Positions 20,911-32,936 of a stretch of 64,000 nt of DNA are shown in pieces. The number at the start of each line of letters is the position of its first letter. Within the stretch, counting starts at the first letter, position 1. Below the pieces are notes generated by a model that did no database searches, had not been told where the DNA came from, and saw nothing but the letters and a program-made list of their open reading frames with translations. The position numbers and the translations under genes were made by a program. The DNA is taken from NCBI RefSeq assembly GCF_910592395.1, contig NC_088311.1:20687695-20751694 (forward strand), in the 5' to 3' direction. Source of the stretch: Lineus longissimus. Its lineage: Eukaryota; Nemertea; Pilidiophora; Heteronemertea; Lineidae.

Positions 20911-23900
20911 ATATTGCACGTCAAGCCATAAAATAGTCAATCTTATTCGGTCATGTGAAATACAAGTCACTTAATAATACCTTAAAGGGAACTGAAACCG
21001 CCAAGCCAGTTCGTATTTTTTTCCATCAAATTCAAAACTAGATTTTATTGTCATGTTTTGCGCGTGAAGACTGAAGCATAGGCCCCTGAATGCTTATTAG
21101 CGGGATTATCGGGCTAAACAATGGGATTAGCTAGGAAATAATATATAGGGAGTTAAAAAACTATATTATTCACAATGTGATCTTATTTCTGTTCCTAAAA
21201 ATTTGTTTTCAGTGTATTTTCTCCTTGAAATCTATCACTTCAGGTACTATTACTGTGCATACCTAGCTAAATTAGTGTCTAGTTTCGTCTCTGATGACAT
21301 TTATTTCGTAAAAATCGCTGGTTTTTTCTAAAAAGGTGTTTTTGTGGTCATTTTGGCAGTTTATTTCGAGGGTACGGTAGGAGGTCATTGTTTACTCGAT
21401 AACTCTTTTTAAAATGAAATAAAAGCGTTTTAAGATATACGATATGAATTGATATTAATATTCGTCAAGTGGGATTGTCGGTGGACGTTCATTGTTGAAT
21501 AGTAGTGCTGGAATTACGAAAATATATCGATATCGTTGCGAATTTATTCATTAGGGGCCTACTCTCAATTTTTTCAACGCCTCTAGCACTGGTAAATTGC
21601 CACCATCTTGAAAAGCAGTGCCGCGGATGTGGAAATGTAAAAAGGCTATCGCATCGCCACTACGCCTGAGAACGATGGCTGCCCTGCGCTGCATTGATAG
21701 TTCGTAATAAATTCACATAAAAACACACCAGAAGATCTCCGATTTTATTTACAAAGATCATATTTTGTTATTTATTGATAAAACAAGCCATTTTACCACA
21801 GCAGGTGACACATATTAGGCCTAAATAAGACTTTAGAATTTGAAGTGGTGGTGACGATGCCGATATCCAAGATGGCGGAATTATACCAGTGGTCAAATCT
21901 CATCTATTTTGGGTAATTGCATCATTATTTCTTTTTGTGATTGGTGATTTGTAAAATTTTGACAATTATATTTAGCAATATTTCGATAAATGCGGACCTG
22001 CTTCTTCTTGCATCATTATTTCTTTTTGTGATTGGTGATTTGTAAAATTTTGACAATTATATTTAGCAATATTTCGATAAATGCGGACCTGCTTCTTCCT
22101 CTTTTCGTAATCCGTTCGAAGGGGTGACGGTGTTTCGATAACAGCGGGGCGCAAGCCGTCATGGGGGATGTACACTACTACAATGCACGTGATGATGGTT
22201 GAACATTCACTCTCGTTGACAGTGTATTATTGAAATATTTGATTGTGATGATGGTGTATTGTACTAGGCCTTGCATGCTCCCAACGTGTGGCATATTTCA
22301 TATTAGAACCTTGTAGGTCAACACTGCTGAATACTACATACCTCATTAATGATCACCAATCTTCTCCCACTCTTTCTTCTTACCGAATGTGTCCACACTG
22401 CACTTATGGTCATTGTACTTTCATCTTATGTAAAATGTAACTTTTTACACGGTTTCAATAAACGATTTGTAATTTGTAATTTGTAAATTATAAATTTCAC
22501 TAATAATTTGACGCCGCCAATTCCACTGGTCTTCGAAATACGTAAGCTACACTGTTGACGACTATGACACTCCTCACAAACCACATTGTGAATCAGACGC
22601 CGATAGGCTTGTTAAGCAGTTAGACTTCTTTCAAAATGAAGTGAATGCCCGTTTAAATATGTTATAACATGGGAGGCTGTTCCTCTGGAAAATAAAGAAC
22701 AGTCTCTCAGCCTTAAAAAAAACTGCCCTTCACTTCGTTTTGAAAGAGCATTGTTTAAAATTGCTTTAGGATTTAAAGTTCTGGCATGAATTATGAAGTT
22801 CTAACCTAAATGGTGGTGCATGGTCATGTCTTGTTGTGCATGCATGCACGTGTGTGTGTGCATACACGTACAGCAATAGAAATTGTAGATACATGGCATT
22901 TTTGAGAATATTTCTGTGTTTACCAAGCCACTCGAAGATTTTTGTTTTATGCAGGATTTGGACACCGGTACCAGAGCCCATGACTTCAGACTTGTTCTGG
23001 GAGCAACTGTGGCAGAGTTCAGGGAGTTAGTTAAGAAACGGGACCCTTCTTCTCCCCTTCAACCGGTTCAGCTGTCTGGCCGGAACTTTGTCATGGGACT
23101 CATTGATCAAAAAGGTAGATCAGAGCATTGTAAAAAATGCCCTTTTAAAACAAACATTGGCGATGACTGGAGAAAAACAGTCAGTACAATGTTTATGTTA
23201 GCACTGTAGAAGGTCGACCACATCGTATAATCAAAATGTTTCATACTAATAGCAGCCTCGCCTGCAGAGAATCGGAAATTTGCATACTGCTTGGTCTTCT
23301 TGGAGTTCAATCGAACGTGTTAGCACTAGCCTGAAAATGCAGAGTAGATTATTACAAAAAAAGGTCATTTGCTCTCAGGAAAATCGAGACTGCTTATAGA
23401 TATATATGTATATACTTTCCATTTTACTTCATAAAGCAAGAGTTAGAAAAAAATATTTTTAGTTGTTATCTCATCACTGACATATTTTTTTAGGTGCCAA
23501 GCTATCTTTCCCAGACAACTCTGTATCGATCGACGTCCCACCTGGAGCCCTTGCACACCCTCAAGTGGTATACTGCTGGAGAATCGATGAAGAAGGAGCA
23601 GGGCACTCACCATCAGAGAGTGGCGTGGTGTTTTACTCAACCATACTTAAACTAGGAGCAACGGAAAAAGACTTCAAGCCAAAGGTTCAACTGAAATTTC
23701 AACACTCAGCACAGTTTGAAGGCGAAGATCAAAAGAAGCGACTTGTGGCGTTCACACAGGAGGAGGAAGCTAAACTATTTCACAAGGAACCTAGCTTTGA
23801 AGTTGATGTTGATGAGAGGTTTGTGACCCTTCGGGTAGATCATTTCTGCAACATTGGCGTTGGAGCAGATCGGGAGGACCCAGCACCGCTACCACCTCTT

Positions 23901-25648
23901 AGGCTTCTTGCCATGACCTTTCTTGTGTACGTAGAAATCACGAAAAAGCAGAGTGTATTCCTGAATGTACTGATAGGGCAGAATGATGAGTCACACATGA
24001 AGGTAAGGTTGTGTTCCCTGACTGTACATGCTTTTACCACCGATAGCGCTGCACTATTCTAAAACGAACATTCGGATATGAATAAAAGAAACTCGAAGAG
24101 TTTGAGCCCTGAGCAAATGTACGGGACAATTTCTCCTCACTTTTGGCCAATGTCACCCCATGAGTGGTACATTTCCAATAGACAGTTGATGCATTATACA
24201 TGTAACAGCCAGCTGAAATTAGTTGACCGTCAGTGATGTTTGCGAGGGGAGGAACTGTTCCTTCGAGGAACTGGTCATGATTCATGCACTGGACAGGTGT
24301 GAGTTTGTATGAAACAATAGCCCATGTTCAATGTATGTTCTTACCCCAGTAGAGAGTGCCGATCATAAGAGCCAGTGCATCAGCCGATAGCGTTTCTCTG
24401 GCTTCTTCAAAATGATCTCAGATCATTGGAGCGGCCTCAGCGGTTCCTCTTTTTTTAAATTTCTTTTACAGTACCTACGCAATACGGTCGCAAGACAATG
24501 GAAGGTCGGGAAAAGCCAAATTATTCGGATCGATCCGGAATTCAAGCAGTTTATCTGTGTAGCTAATTCCGGCCTTCATTTCTCTTTTCGGCCAGGACAC
24601 TTCCAAGTAGCGGAACAAGATAAGGTAAGGGTAATCACAGGCACATGGAGATAAAAAGCAAGCCCAATGACAACACTTCATTACATGTAATCAAATCATT
24701 CTTTGAGCGAGTTAGTTATGCTGGTGATTCTCATACGCCTGTACTCTAACTAAGCGTTAGCTGGATATATACATCATGATTTTACCGACTATGTTGAAAC
24801 TTCGTTTAGCTTAGAATATAAAAGCAGAAAGTGCGGAGTACTAGAAATGTTTCCCAGGATATTAAACAATTGTTGATGTTGAATGCTGTTTGAATAGAAA
24901 GTTCGTCAATTTGAAGTTCAGATAAAAAGTTATCATTGGTATCTGAGTTACAATTTCAAAAACATGTCGATTTTTTCATTTAAGAGAAAAGTAAAAACTG
25001 ATACCAAAATTAGTAAGTGGTTATATTTTATTCAAATTTTAGGAGATTCCTAATAATGAAGTTGGCAGTCCATTCCTGGTTGAAAACACCCTTCATAGGT
25101 CCTCTTCTGACGGTTTCGACCCGGATGCAGCCTTATGCAGTGTCAATGTTGACGATACGTCTAATGGTGGAACCCATAGACTCGATCTGAGTATCAAATG
25201 GGAGGGTCACGAAGATATGCGTTCTGTACAGGTAAGAGATTCTAACGGTTACGAGATGTTATGGTCCACTAACTGGCAGCATGTCCATGACATCCACAGG
25301 GATATATGTTTGATCAATGCTTAAATCGTTCACACCTCATAAACAACTCGACCTATTCTGGACTCGAAACATTTCCCACCATTTCTATTGATACGAACAC
25401 AAGATAGTCTCCCCACTTGTGTAAAAACATAGATTGTCATGCAAGTTTCACTTTAAAACAGTTCGCCATAAGTATTTTAGTTATAAATTTTGGCTATATA
25501 TCTCTTATTTTCCGACCTACATGCTCCCTATCTTTTTCAGCCCGAGGAGAAACTGTTCGAATCCCGAGGGGAGCATGCGGGGAGTGTAGAACGACCCGTA
25601 TGTCAATCGCCTGTGGAGGTGAATATTGTGGGTTCTATCTCAGAATGA
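20847..25648 (+). CDS. ZU5-UPA (FIIND-like) protein
   Basis: Exons 20847-20891, 22955-23114, 23494-24002, 24472-24624, 25043-25231 and 25541-25648. Phases agree throughout; 387 residues. ZU5 covers about 69-192: GAKLSFPDNSVSIDVPPGAL is the classic domain opening, and FKPKVQLKFQH matches the GBP-ZU5 protein. A UPA-like domain follows (MTFLVYVEITKK, QWKVGKSQIIRIDPEF, HRLDLSIKWEGHEDM). The ZU5-UPA pair forms the FIIND of NLRP1/CARD8 and the core of PIDD, UNC5 and ankyrins. In FIIND and PIDD it cleaves itself after His-Phe, before Ser; here the motif is His185-Phe186-Cys187. No death, CARD or pyrin domain is seen. An alternative 3' end uses a donor after 25618 and a last exon 25911-26000 (407 residues). 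The ATG follows CTTTTCCAG, so the first exon could instead be internal. Poly(A) signals AATAAA lie at 26380 and 26603. Confidence 0.75.
20982..21016 (+). repeat. lone end of the TTAA-type MITE
   Basis: 35 nt identical to the left end of the element at 12331-12679, including TTAA. No matching right end was found downstream, so this is a truncated copy or one end of a longer relative. Confidence 0.6.
21918..22099. repeat. 91-bp tandem duplication
   Basis: Two near-identical copies of a segment beginning TTGCATCATTATTTC and ending ACCTGCTTCTTC, period 91 bp. Intronic in the ZU5-UPA gene. Near-identity suggests a recent event. Confidence 0.9.
22260..22492 (+). mobile_element. possible 3' end of a non-LTR retrotransposon
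   Basis: The sequence ends with AATAAACGATTTGTAATTTG and further ATTTGTA repeats, a pattern typical of LINE 3' tails made of short repeats rather than poly(A). No coding part is attached, so the assignment is tentative. Confidence 0.3.
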
Positions 25649-26000
25649 GTTGACACATTCATGGCCATTTTTCAGATACCAAAAAGAGGTGGAGACCATG
25701 CACTTAAGACATTTGCATGCAGTAATGCGCACTGGGGCATTTTCCTTGAGATGACTATAATTCTCTGAATGGTGGTCTTTTACCGACAATGCACGTGTTG
25801 CGGAGCGTGGTGCGGTATATCATTGTTGCCATTATGAATTCTTGATCGCATGCACGTGCCTGTCTTTTTAAAGGCTTTTGATAAACATTCCGATTCCATC
25901 CTTGCTTCAGGTATCGGATGTCACTGTGGAGGATTTCGCTAGAAGAAACCATCTCCGTGTGACGAACCTGCAACCATCTGCTCAGCCTCACGATTCATAA

Positions 26001-26645
26001 GGGATGTCCAACAATGGCTCATATCAGTCAAATGCTGAGCAGACACACGCCATGTTGGCGACACACTTCGCACCAGTGCGTGTGCATGCACAATGCGAGA
26101 CCGCGAGTGCCCACGCACATGATGAACACTCATTCATTTGGTGGACTTACTCAAAAACATCAGGACGGGAAAAGTTTCTGATTTACCCTTACATGAAGCA
26201 AGTGAGAAGACAGGGCGATTATTTCTGCATTTGGTATATTCTTCAGCCACAGTCAGTGGCCGTGACTCTCAGAGATAGGGGTTCTTAAATATTCAGGATT
26301 CCCATTGGCATTCCTTAACGATGGCATCCATCTTGAACTCACCAGCCTCGTTTTCGTAAGTCAGGTGCCTGAGATAAAAAATAAATGTCGTCGTGATTAA
26401 AATAAACAAAACCATATCCTTTCCCAGCCACCGTATAATTCTTCTGCATTATCTAGAAACATTTTTATGTACATGTACTTTTATTAGTTAGCTCTTCCGA
26501 TGTAGGCCTGTAATATATTAAATGTACACTGCTTCTCTGTCTTAATTTGAGAACAGGAGTGATGTTTCTCGGTGGTGTGTATACATGTTGATTTTCACTT
26601 TTAATAAAATGTATTCGCTTTTCTGCATGTTATCTGAGATTTAAG
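26001..26645. other. intergenic between convergent genes
   Basis: Lies between the 3' end of the ZU5-UPA gene (+) and the stop of the receptor gene (-). It has AATAAA signals for the + strand at 26380 and 26603 and no gene. Confidence 0.5.
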
Positions 26646-29600
26646 CTAGTTTTTGGAAAGAGGGACAACAAATTCAGTGCTGGCAATGGACTCTATAGGT
26701 GTCAAGCACGCCTCTGATTCATACCCGTGTCGGACTGACACTGGCCGGATATCTTCGGTTGGCGGCGTGATGGAGATTGACGGAAGTGAAGATCCATTGC
26801 GTTTTGGTTGGCTGTCATTTCGTGAAACGTTTATGTTATGCCTGGTAAAGCGCAAAGGGGATCTAGGGAAGGGGGAGGCCCTGGTCTGCGAGATATCGGA
26901 GGAGATGGAATACTTCCTCTGATTTTCGCTAGACTTGGAGATCCTCCGGTCTTGGAAGACAGAAGGCTGGCGAACTGTTCCATCGGCACAGCTGGAGGAG
27001 CTGAGATTTGGAGTATCGGAGTCGATGTGGAAAGACTCGCGGCTGATTCGTGAACCAATAAAGCTGTTGTTGCTAAAGCTTGTGCGGAGAGGTGACTGAG
27101 ATGAAGTTATTGAGATGGATTCGAAGGACCTCCGCGTTCCTCCGAGGATAAGATCCATTTCGTACTCGTTTGGTGTGCCACATATTCCGGCTGTTTCGCT
27201 TTGACCTGACACAAGCGAGTCACCCTCCAAGGTAACGTGGAGATGAACAGGCACTTGATAAGGCGTCCTGAGCCCAAACATCCTGGTATCCCAACGCGCA
27301 TCTCCCGGATCCGGTGCAGTGGCTGGCGAACTCGAGGGAATTGACAATTCAAACCGGTCTCCCGTCTCCGGAGTGATACATACCTGGAATATCGCATACC
27401 TCACCAATTTCCTTTTGACGATGGTTCGAACTTTCTTACAAACGATGAACAACGAGATAGGAAAGACAACCATATTGGAATATCGAACGACAAGGGCATA
27501 ACCTATCTTATAATCCCAGCAGACGTAATCGACTAAAACGACTCCGATTGTAAGCAGCCAAGTTGAAAGATGTGCGATCTGGACTTGCAACATCATCGAA
27601 GTGGCCATGAGTTCAGCATGATACTGCGGCGGATTTTCAAACACCACCTCCGGGCTGACTGAAGCCCTTGGTGGATCTAAAGCAGCCCGTGTCATCAAGG
27701 TGAAGGCCATGGTGATCACGGCCGGAAGAAATCCGAGGAGGATTTCTTCGGCAATGAACCGCTCCTTGGTGATGCATTGAAGTATGGTGATTGGGTTGGC
27801 TATGCCTGTAGTAATTCGCTTAGGTGCATCTGGAACCATGACAGAGATGGAAACGGCCGCCACTGAAATAAACAAAATGGAGTATAAACCATTTTGGCAT
27901 TTTTTTATTCCGTCTTAAATTTTCTAATCCCAACTAGAGCACTGTGGCCAATGGTACTGTTATGATAAATGAAAGACCAATTGCCAATGGACTCTTGCTT
28001 CCCGCAATACAACAAGTGCTCTATCAGAGACAGTGCAGAGGTCCTTATGATTTCCAACACGAATACTGGCGATATTTCCTAACACGCATTCAAAGGGGCG
28101 TATAACAAACCATTCGTCAAGATATTCCGTGTTGTAAGAATAACTGAGAGATTAAAAATTAAAAGTCACTTAAAAGACCCTAAATAATGCAGGCACGAGT
28201 ATCGCATTGGCCCTCACAAACTTGGGCCCTCCATGTGGCTTGGCAGTATTCCAGAATGTTTCATATAGTTTCAATGATCTTAAACGTACCTATAAGAAGC
28301 CAAGTCCATGATAGCGAATTGACTGTCACTTTAATTGTGTTGAACCAACTATCGGGCGAATATTTCAATGCAACATAACTGGAAGAGATACAAGAAATAC
28401 ACTTAAATATGCCGATGAAGCACTGGCGACATAATGACGCATTTCCAGCTTTGAAACAAAGACACCAGGAGTGTTTTTGTTTTTGTCTGGGAGCCAAGGT
28501 TGTGGACATGCACACAGTGTCACAAAATAACCCACAGCATATATCTACATTTCCTAGCGCGAGAATATGTTCCTAATATAGCCAGTCCAGAACTCGGCTA
28601 CAATTACCAGTAGGCTTTCCAACTCCTGGTATAGGCTACATTTCCTGGCCAACTCGGCACCACTTCAGGGCACCATCATCTACTTGGCAGATACTTGTAC
28701 AAAGTAGCATAAAGGCGTTATCCAAAGCAATTTGTTGAATTTTATCATTGCTTTAGGTGACATTGGCTGTCAGGTTTTATATTTGTCCAACAGATGGAAC
28801 TCTTGGATCATCGAGTCCACCGTGCATTGAGGTAATGGGTGATATGAATAACGATTATTTATTAAGAAAATTCCCAGTGTAAATATACATGAGGTTTTAG
28901 ATAGAAGCATGTGCTAGTCTATATCAATATCACCCATCATATGGAATGAGCGACCGAATATTCATGAATTGAAATTGATCCCTTAATTTGTTAATCAATT
29001 TAAAATTGACCCAGTCACGAAAATGCTTACGACTTAATTTATCATATGTCGTGATGTACATGTAAGTAAATGTACAACAAGTAGTTATGAAAATGAGGAT
29101 GGGGTGAATACAATTAAATGGTTTGGACTCCGTCTGCTCATGAATGGATCATTACATCAAGGTGTCTGTCGTCGAGTTCTGGACTGTTTTAACGTTAACA
29201 CTGGCACTTGAATGAAAACGAAACACAAGATGACTACATCAGCTACTGTGATTCATGCATAAGCTTACAGCCTATGTATCATAATGACATTCAATTGTCT
29301 TTTCTTATGACTAGAGGCAACGATTGCTAGGCAATCATAAAGTCAGATTTGAGGCCGTAAACTAACCGTTCAACAGCAGCGAATGTCATGGTGACGTCAT
29401 GGATCCGGAAACACACGAAGTTGAGAATGATGACCAGGGATATGTACGATTGTTCCCTCTCGACATCGGTGATGTAGCTCAGTAGAAAAAGTAAGGGAAT
29501 ACCCAGCACGCCTGCTGCAGTGTGGCACACGACAAGTCCATTAATCAGACAGCCTGTAAATATTTACGAATTATGATATTAGCTATTGTGTTATAATCCA

Positions 29601-31110
29601 AACTAGTCGCTCTATTGACTATTCACTGTATAGACAGCCTGTAAATATTTACGAATTACGATTTTAGCTATAGTGTTATAATCCAAACTACTCGCTCTAT
29701 TGACTATTCACTGTATAGACTTTGGTCAGCCGTAGAGATTACGCGAACGTTGTGTTACATGAACTTTGGTGTGTTATGAAACTTAAAATACCGCGCGCGC
29801 AGGGAGCTCAGGGAGGGCAGACTTGAGAGTGACGCCGAGAAAGCAGAAGGTGATTGAGAGCAAACGACAAAGCTCGCAACGTTGAGATGGAGCCCCGAAG
29901 TTAGGCTGAGTCCAAGGAAGCCAGCTCAGTGCTGAGGCCGAGTGCCGCCAACGGTTGAAACGAAATAGTATGCTGTACGAGGAAGAATGGTTCGGGAGTG
30001 TCACGAGACGTCCACGAGGGAACCGAATGTAGCCGCACGTGCATGACTGATTTTTGAAGCCACGAGGCGTGTCTAGGCTGTATGCTGAGGTAATTCAATA
30101 TTCTGAACTTAGCGTCGAAATCTAGCTGGTATCGAAGTCTGCTCCCTTTTCGCGAAACGCAATAATGTCGACACGCGCCGAAACTCATTCTGAAGTGACT
30201 CTTGTATAGAATTCCTGTATATATCTTGTATTAAACGTATATTTGTTTACATTTTAAACCAGTATCGTTCAGTTTCTTCATACACAGAAGTGTCGCATCT
30301 TGCATAGAACCAACAACGCACTTGAACCCACAGGGGAGTTCGTAACATATAGTCTCAAACAAACTGTATGTTTGGCGGGGGGGGGGCTCTGACATATGTG
30401 AGTATGATAAGTAATAAGTACTCATATTATGAGCATTTTATGTATTATTTCGAAGAATCTGAACTAAAAATACTAAATTCCTGACTATATAAATTTATTA
30501 ACTGACTCGGTTTAAAAAAATTAACCGAATATTCATAAATACTCAAAGAGAAAATTTTTCCTGTCAAATTCAGTTATCTAGAAAATATCATGCGGTTAGC
30601 TATATAGCTACAAACACTTACTAAGGTTCCTTTTGTGGTGAAAGCCGTTGACTGCTCGTCCAATTATAAGATTGGCACAGATGATCGCAATGGCAATGAC
30701 AACGAGGGAGACATTGGCGAGAATCAGCTCGGGGGAATGAATCACCTGAGAGGAAGAGACACATGTACGTTCGGGTTAAGCTGATTAGGAAAACTGGATC
30801 GAAACGAAATCGCATCGTCGAAACGAAACAAATAAAATCCTTTATCTTCCGTAGCCTCATCGCGCTTGTTATTACACATTTGACGCCCCTTGACAGCACA
30901 CATGAGTAACTAAAGCAATCGTACTCAATTATTTGGTAAAAAGAGGTGCACTGACTACCATAATTAAATAGAAACGAATTTTCTCTCGCCCTGACCAATT
31001 AACCGTGTGTGCCGTAATAAAAACGGAAATAATCTTACCGCTGGAGGCGTCCCAGTCGAACCTATATTCGGCATCAAAGGATCGATTCCTGCTGAAACAT
31101 TGGCCATCAT
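26646..31110 (-). CDS. divergent rhodopsin-like (class A) G-protein-coupled receptor
   Basis: Exons (minus): 31110-31039 (start MMANVS, a glycosylation site), 30745-30622 (TM1, IAIICANLIIG), 29553-29367 (TM2 LVVCHTAAGVLGIPL; TM3 ending FAAVER) and 27862-26646 (TM4, weak TM5, TM6, TM7, long tail). The first three join in phase. Exon 3 ends in phase 2 while the last exon opens in phase 1, so an exon is missing from my model, or the gene is disrupted. The pattern is class A: TM1 Asn, ER in place of DRY, NPITIL after TM3, and a TM7 of YSNMVVFPISLF where NPxxY would be. The TM2 aspartate is His and no CWxP is visible. The cytoplasmic tail is about 230 residues, Ser/Thr/Pro-rich. Plasma-membrane receptor with unknown ligand. 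Confidence 0.65.
29548..29718. repeat. 85-bp tandem duplication copying a 3' splice site
   Basis: Two copies (from 29548 and 29633) of a segment starting GACAGCCTGTAAATATTTAC. On the minus strand each contains ATATTTACAG-GCTGTCT, the acceptor of receptor exon 3. Only the copy next to 29553 leads into coding sequence. Confidence 0.9.
29753..30349. mobile_element. possible solo LTR
   Basis: About 600 bp beginning TGTTACATGAAC and ending GGGGAGTTCGTAACA, so the ends are inverted (TGTTAC/GTAACA) as in Gypsy-type LTRs. A TATA-like CTGTATATATCTTG is near 30217. The last 100 bp (AACCAACAACGCACTTGAAC) look like an R-U5 region. It lies in the receptor intron. No internal retroviral genes, no second LTR and no matching target duplication were found. 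Confidence 0.45.
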
Positions 31111-31676
31111 GTCATGTCAATCCAAAGTGTTCAACAGACCAGATTTCAGGCGGACTTTGCTTCAATGTATTTGATATCTTTACGTGGCATAATCAAGGTG
31201 GGAAAATAATGTCCTTGACACTTCTTTCTAGAACATTTTATACGTTATCACCAGAGAAACCAAGGCAAAGTATCGCCTCGACACGTTTCGTGATGAACAT
31301 GTAGCTACGTAGCCTACGCGTGGGGCGTGGACTCCCACCGCTGAACACTGTATATCCGAATCTTCTAGATAATAGGATCAACATGATAGCTTTGGTGTAT
31401 TTTTCTTACCAAACTGCATCAATTTCCCAGCGCAGACGGCATAATAATCATGCATTATGCTCTCTGCAAGTTTTAGTTTCCGTGTAGTATTTGTTACGAC
31501 GTGCATTACACATGTACATTGCAATCTCGCAGTGCAATCAGTCTGAAAATGGCTACGGCCACAGATTCGTACATGCTTCGGGGATGAATCACAAAATTAT
31601 ATACCGTTACAACCTTTTCAAGTTTAGTTTTATTGCATCAATTTAACCACGGCACAAACTTTCACGTGACCAGAAG

Positions 31677-32692
31677 GGTTTATGCCTGTTTCGCCTATTC
31701 CTGTTTCGCCTATTCCTGTTTTGCCTACAAAATTCCTGTTTCGCCTATTCCTGATTCGCCTATTCCTGTTCCGCCTATTCCTGTTCCGCCTATTCCTTTT
31801 TCGCCTATTCCTTTTTCGCCTATTTCCTGTTTGGCCTATTTCCTGTTTGGCCTATTTCCTGTTTCGCCTATTCCTGTTTCGCCTACTTTCCAGTACCCCT
31901 ACAATAAATCGACTCTCCCACGGGGAACCTTAGGGATGCATGTCCATTTTATGGGGAAAATGTGAGGGGACAATTGGATGATGTTAACGATGTGATGACA
32001 ATTTGACTAATCAAATGCCATCAACTTTGTTAACAAACCATGCCATGACCTTTTGAAAGAGTCACCTTGAAAGCGGGGACAGTCGGGACTTATTTGACCA
32101 TAGGACCATAGGACCATACTGACACACAGTAAAAACTAATAGATTAAGTAGAGTAAAGCAGTCGTTTATTTTATGAAAACTGAATTCATGAGTTTTTGAT
32201 AAAAATACATAATATTTGTACATTCTCATAGTTATTTGATCAAAATCAGCTGTAAAACCCATGTCATAATATACATGTAGGTACAGCACATATAAAGTCA
32301 AACAAGGTGGAAAATACATATCATGATATTATGTCAGACAAGGTAACTGATGGCATCAATGTAACTCATTATGTCCCTCACTCCATTGACGTATTGTTCT
32401 TTGAGGCGTAACATGCGTTCGTCAATGCGTACATATGTGGCTCTCCTCGGGTTGGGTCGGTCAGTAAGGGACGGTTCATATTCCTACGTCTGTGGGGAGG
32501 TTAGCAATACATTTGAATAGGCGAAACAGGAATAGGCTAAACAGGAATTAGGCGAAACAGGAATAGGCTAAACAGGAATTAGGCGAAACAGGAATAGGCG
32601 AAACAGGAATTAGGCGAAACAGGAATTAGGCGAAACAGGAATAGGCGAAACAGGAATAGGCGGAACAGGAATAGGCGAAACAGGAATACACC
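31677..32692. mobile_element. TU-like fold-back element with 15-bp repeat arms
   Basis: The left arm (31677-31886) is about a dozen copies of CCTGTTTCGCCTATT. The right arm (32515-32692) is the reverse complement array (AATAGGCGAAACAGG). The outer ends GGTTTATGCCTG and its near inverse match 10 of 12. ACCAGAAG lies outside both ends (31669-31676 and, two bases away, 32695-32702). The middle (31887-32514) has no gene. Sea urchin TU elements share this plan: inverted arms of 15-bp repeats and 8-bp target duplications. Open frames across the arms are repeat artefacts. Confidence 0.75.
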
Positions 32693-32936
32693 GCACCAGA
32701 AGCCCTAAAAGTCTTATCATATTGAAATACCTTCTCGGATCAATAGAAAATCTTCGTTGAGCGAGTTCAACAATGGCAATAGCCAAGGGCATTCATAATA
32801 TCGGTTGGGTAAAAGCAAAGTGGAAAGATCAAACGCGATTTGCGAGATGGGGAGGTAATTTGGGTTCGTAAGACCACCGACATGAATCGGGACGAGGGGA
32901 GCTGCAGACTACACTTAAGACTACACTGGGGAATCA

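Noticed and set aside
25675-25768. Extra coding exon (IPKRGGDHALKTFACS) of the ZU5-UPA gene
   Set aside because: Acceptor is good, but it ends in a stop and its only inner donor is out of phase with the exon at 25911.
31633-31965. Open frame with repeating PVSPIPVSPIP
   Set aside because: Translation of the 15-bp transposon arm; no start context and no splice partner.
31677-32692. CRISPR-like array
   Set aside because: Units are contiguous without unique spacers and occur as opposed arrays in a eukaryotic genome.
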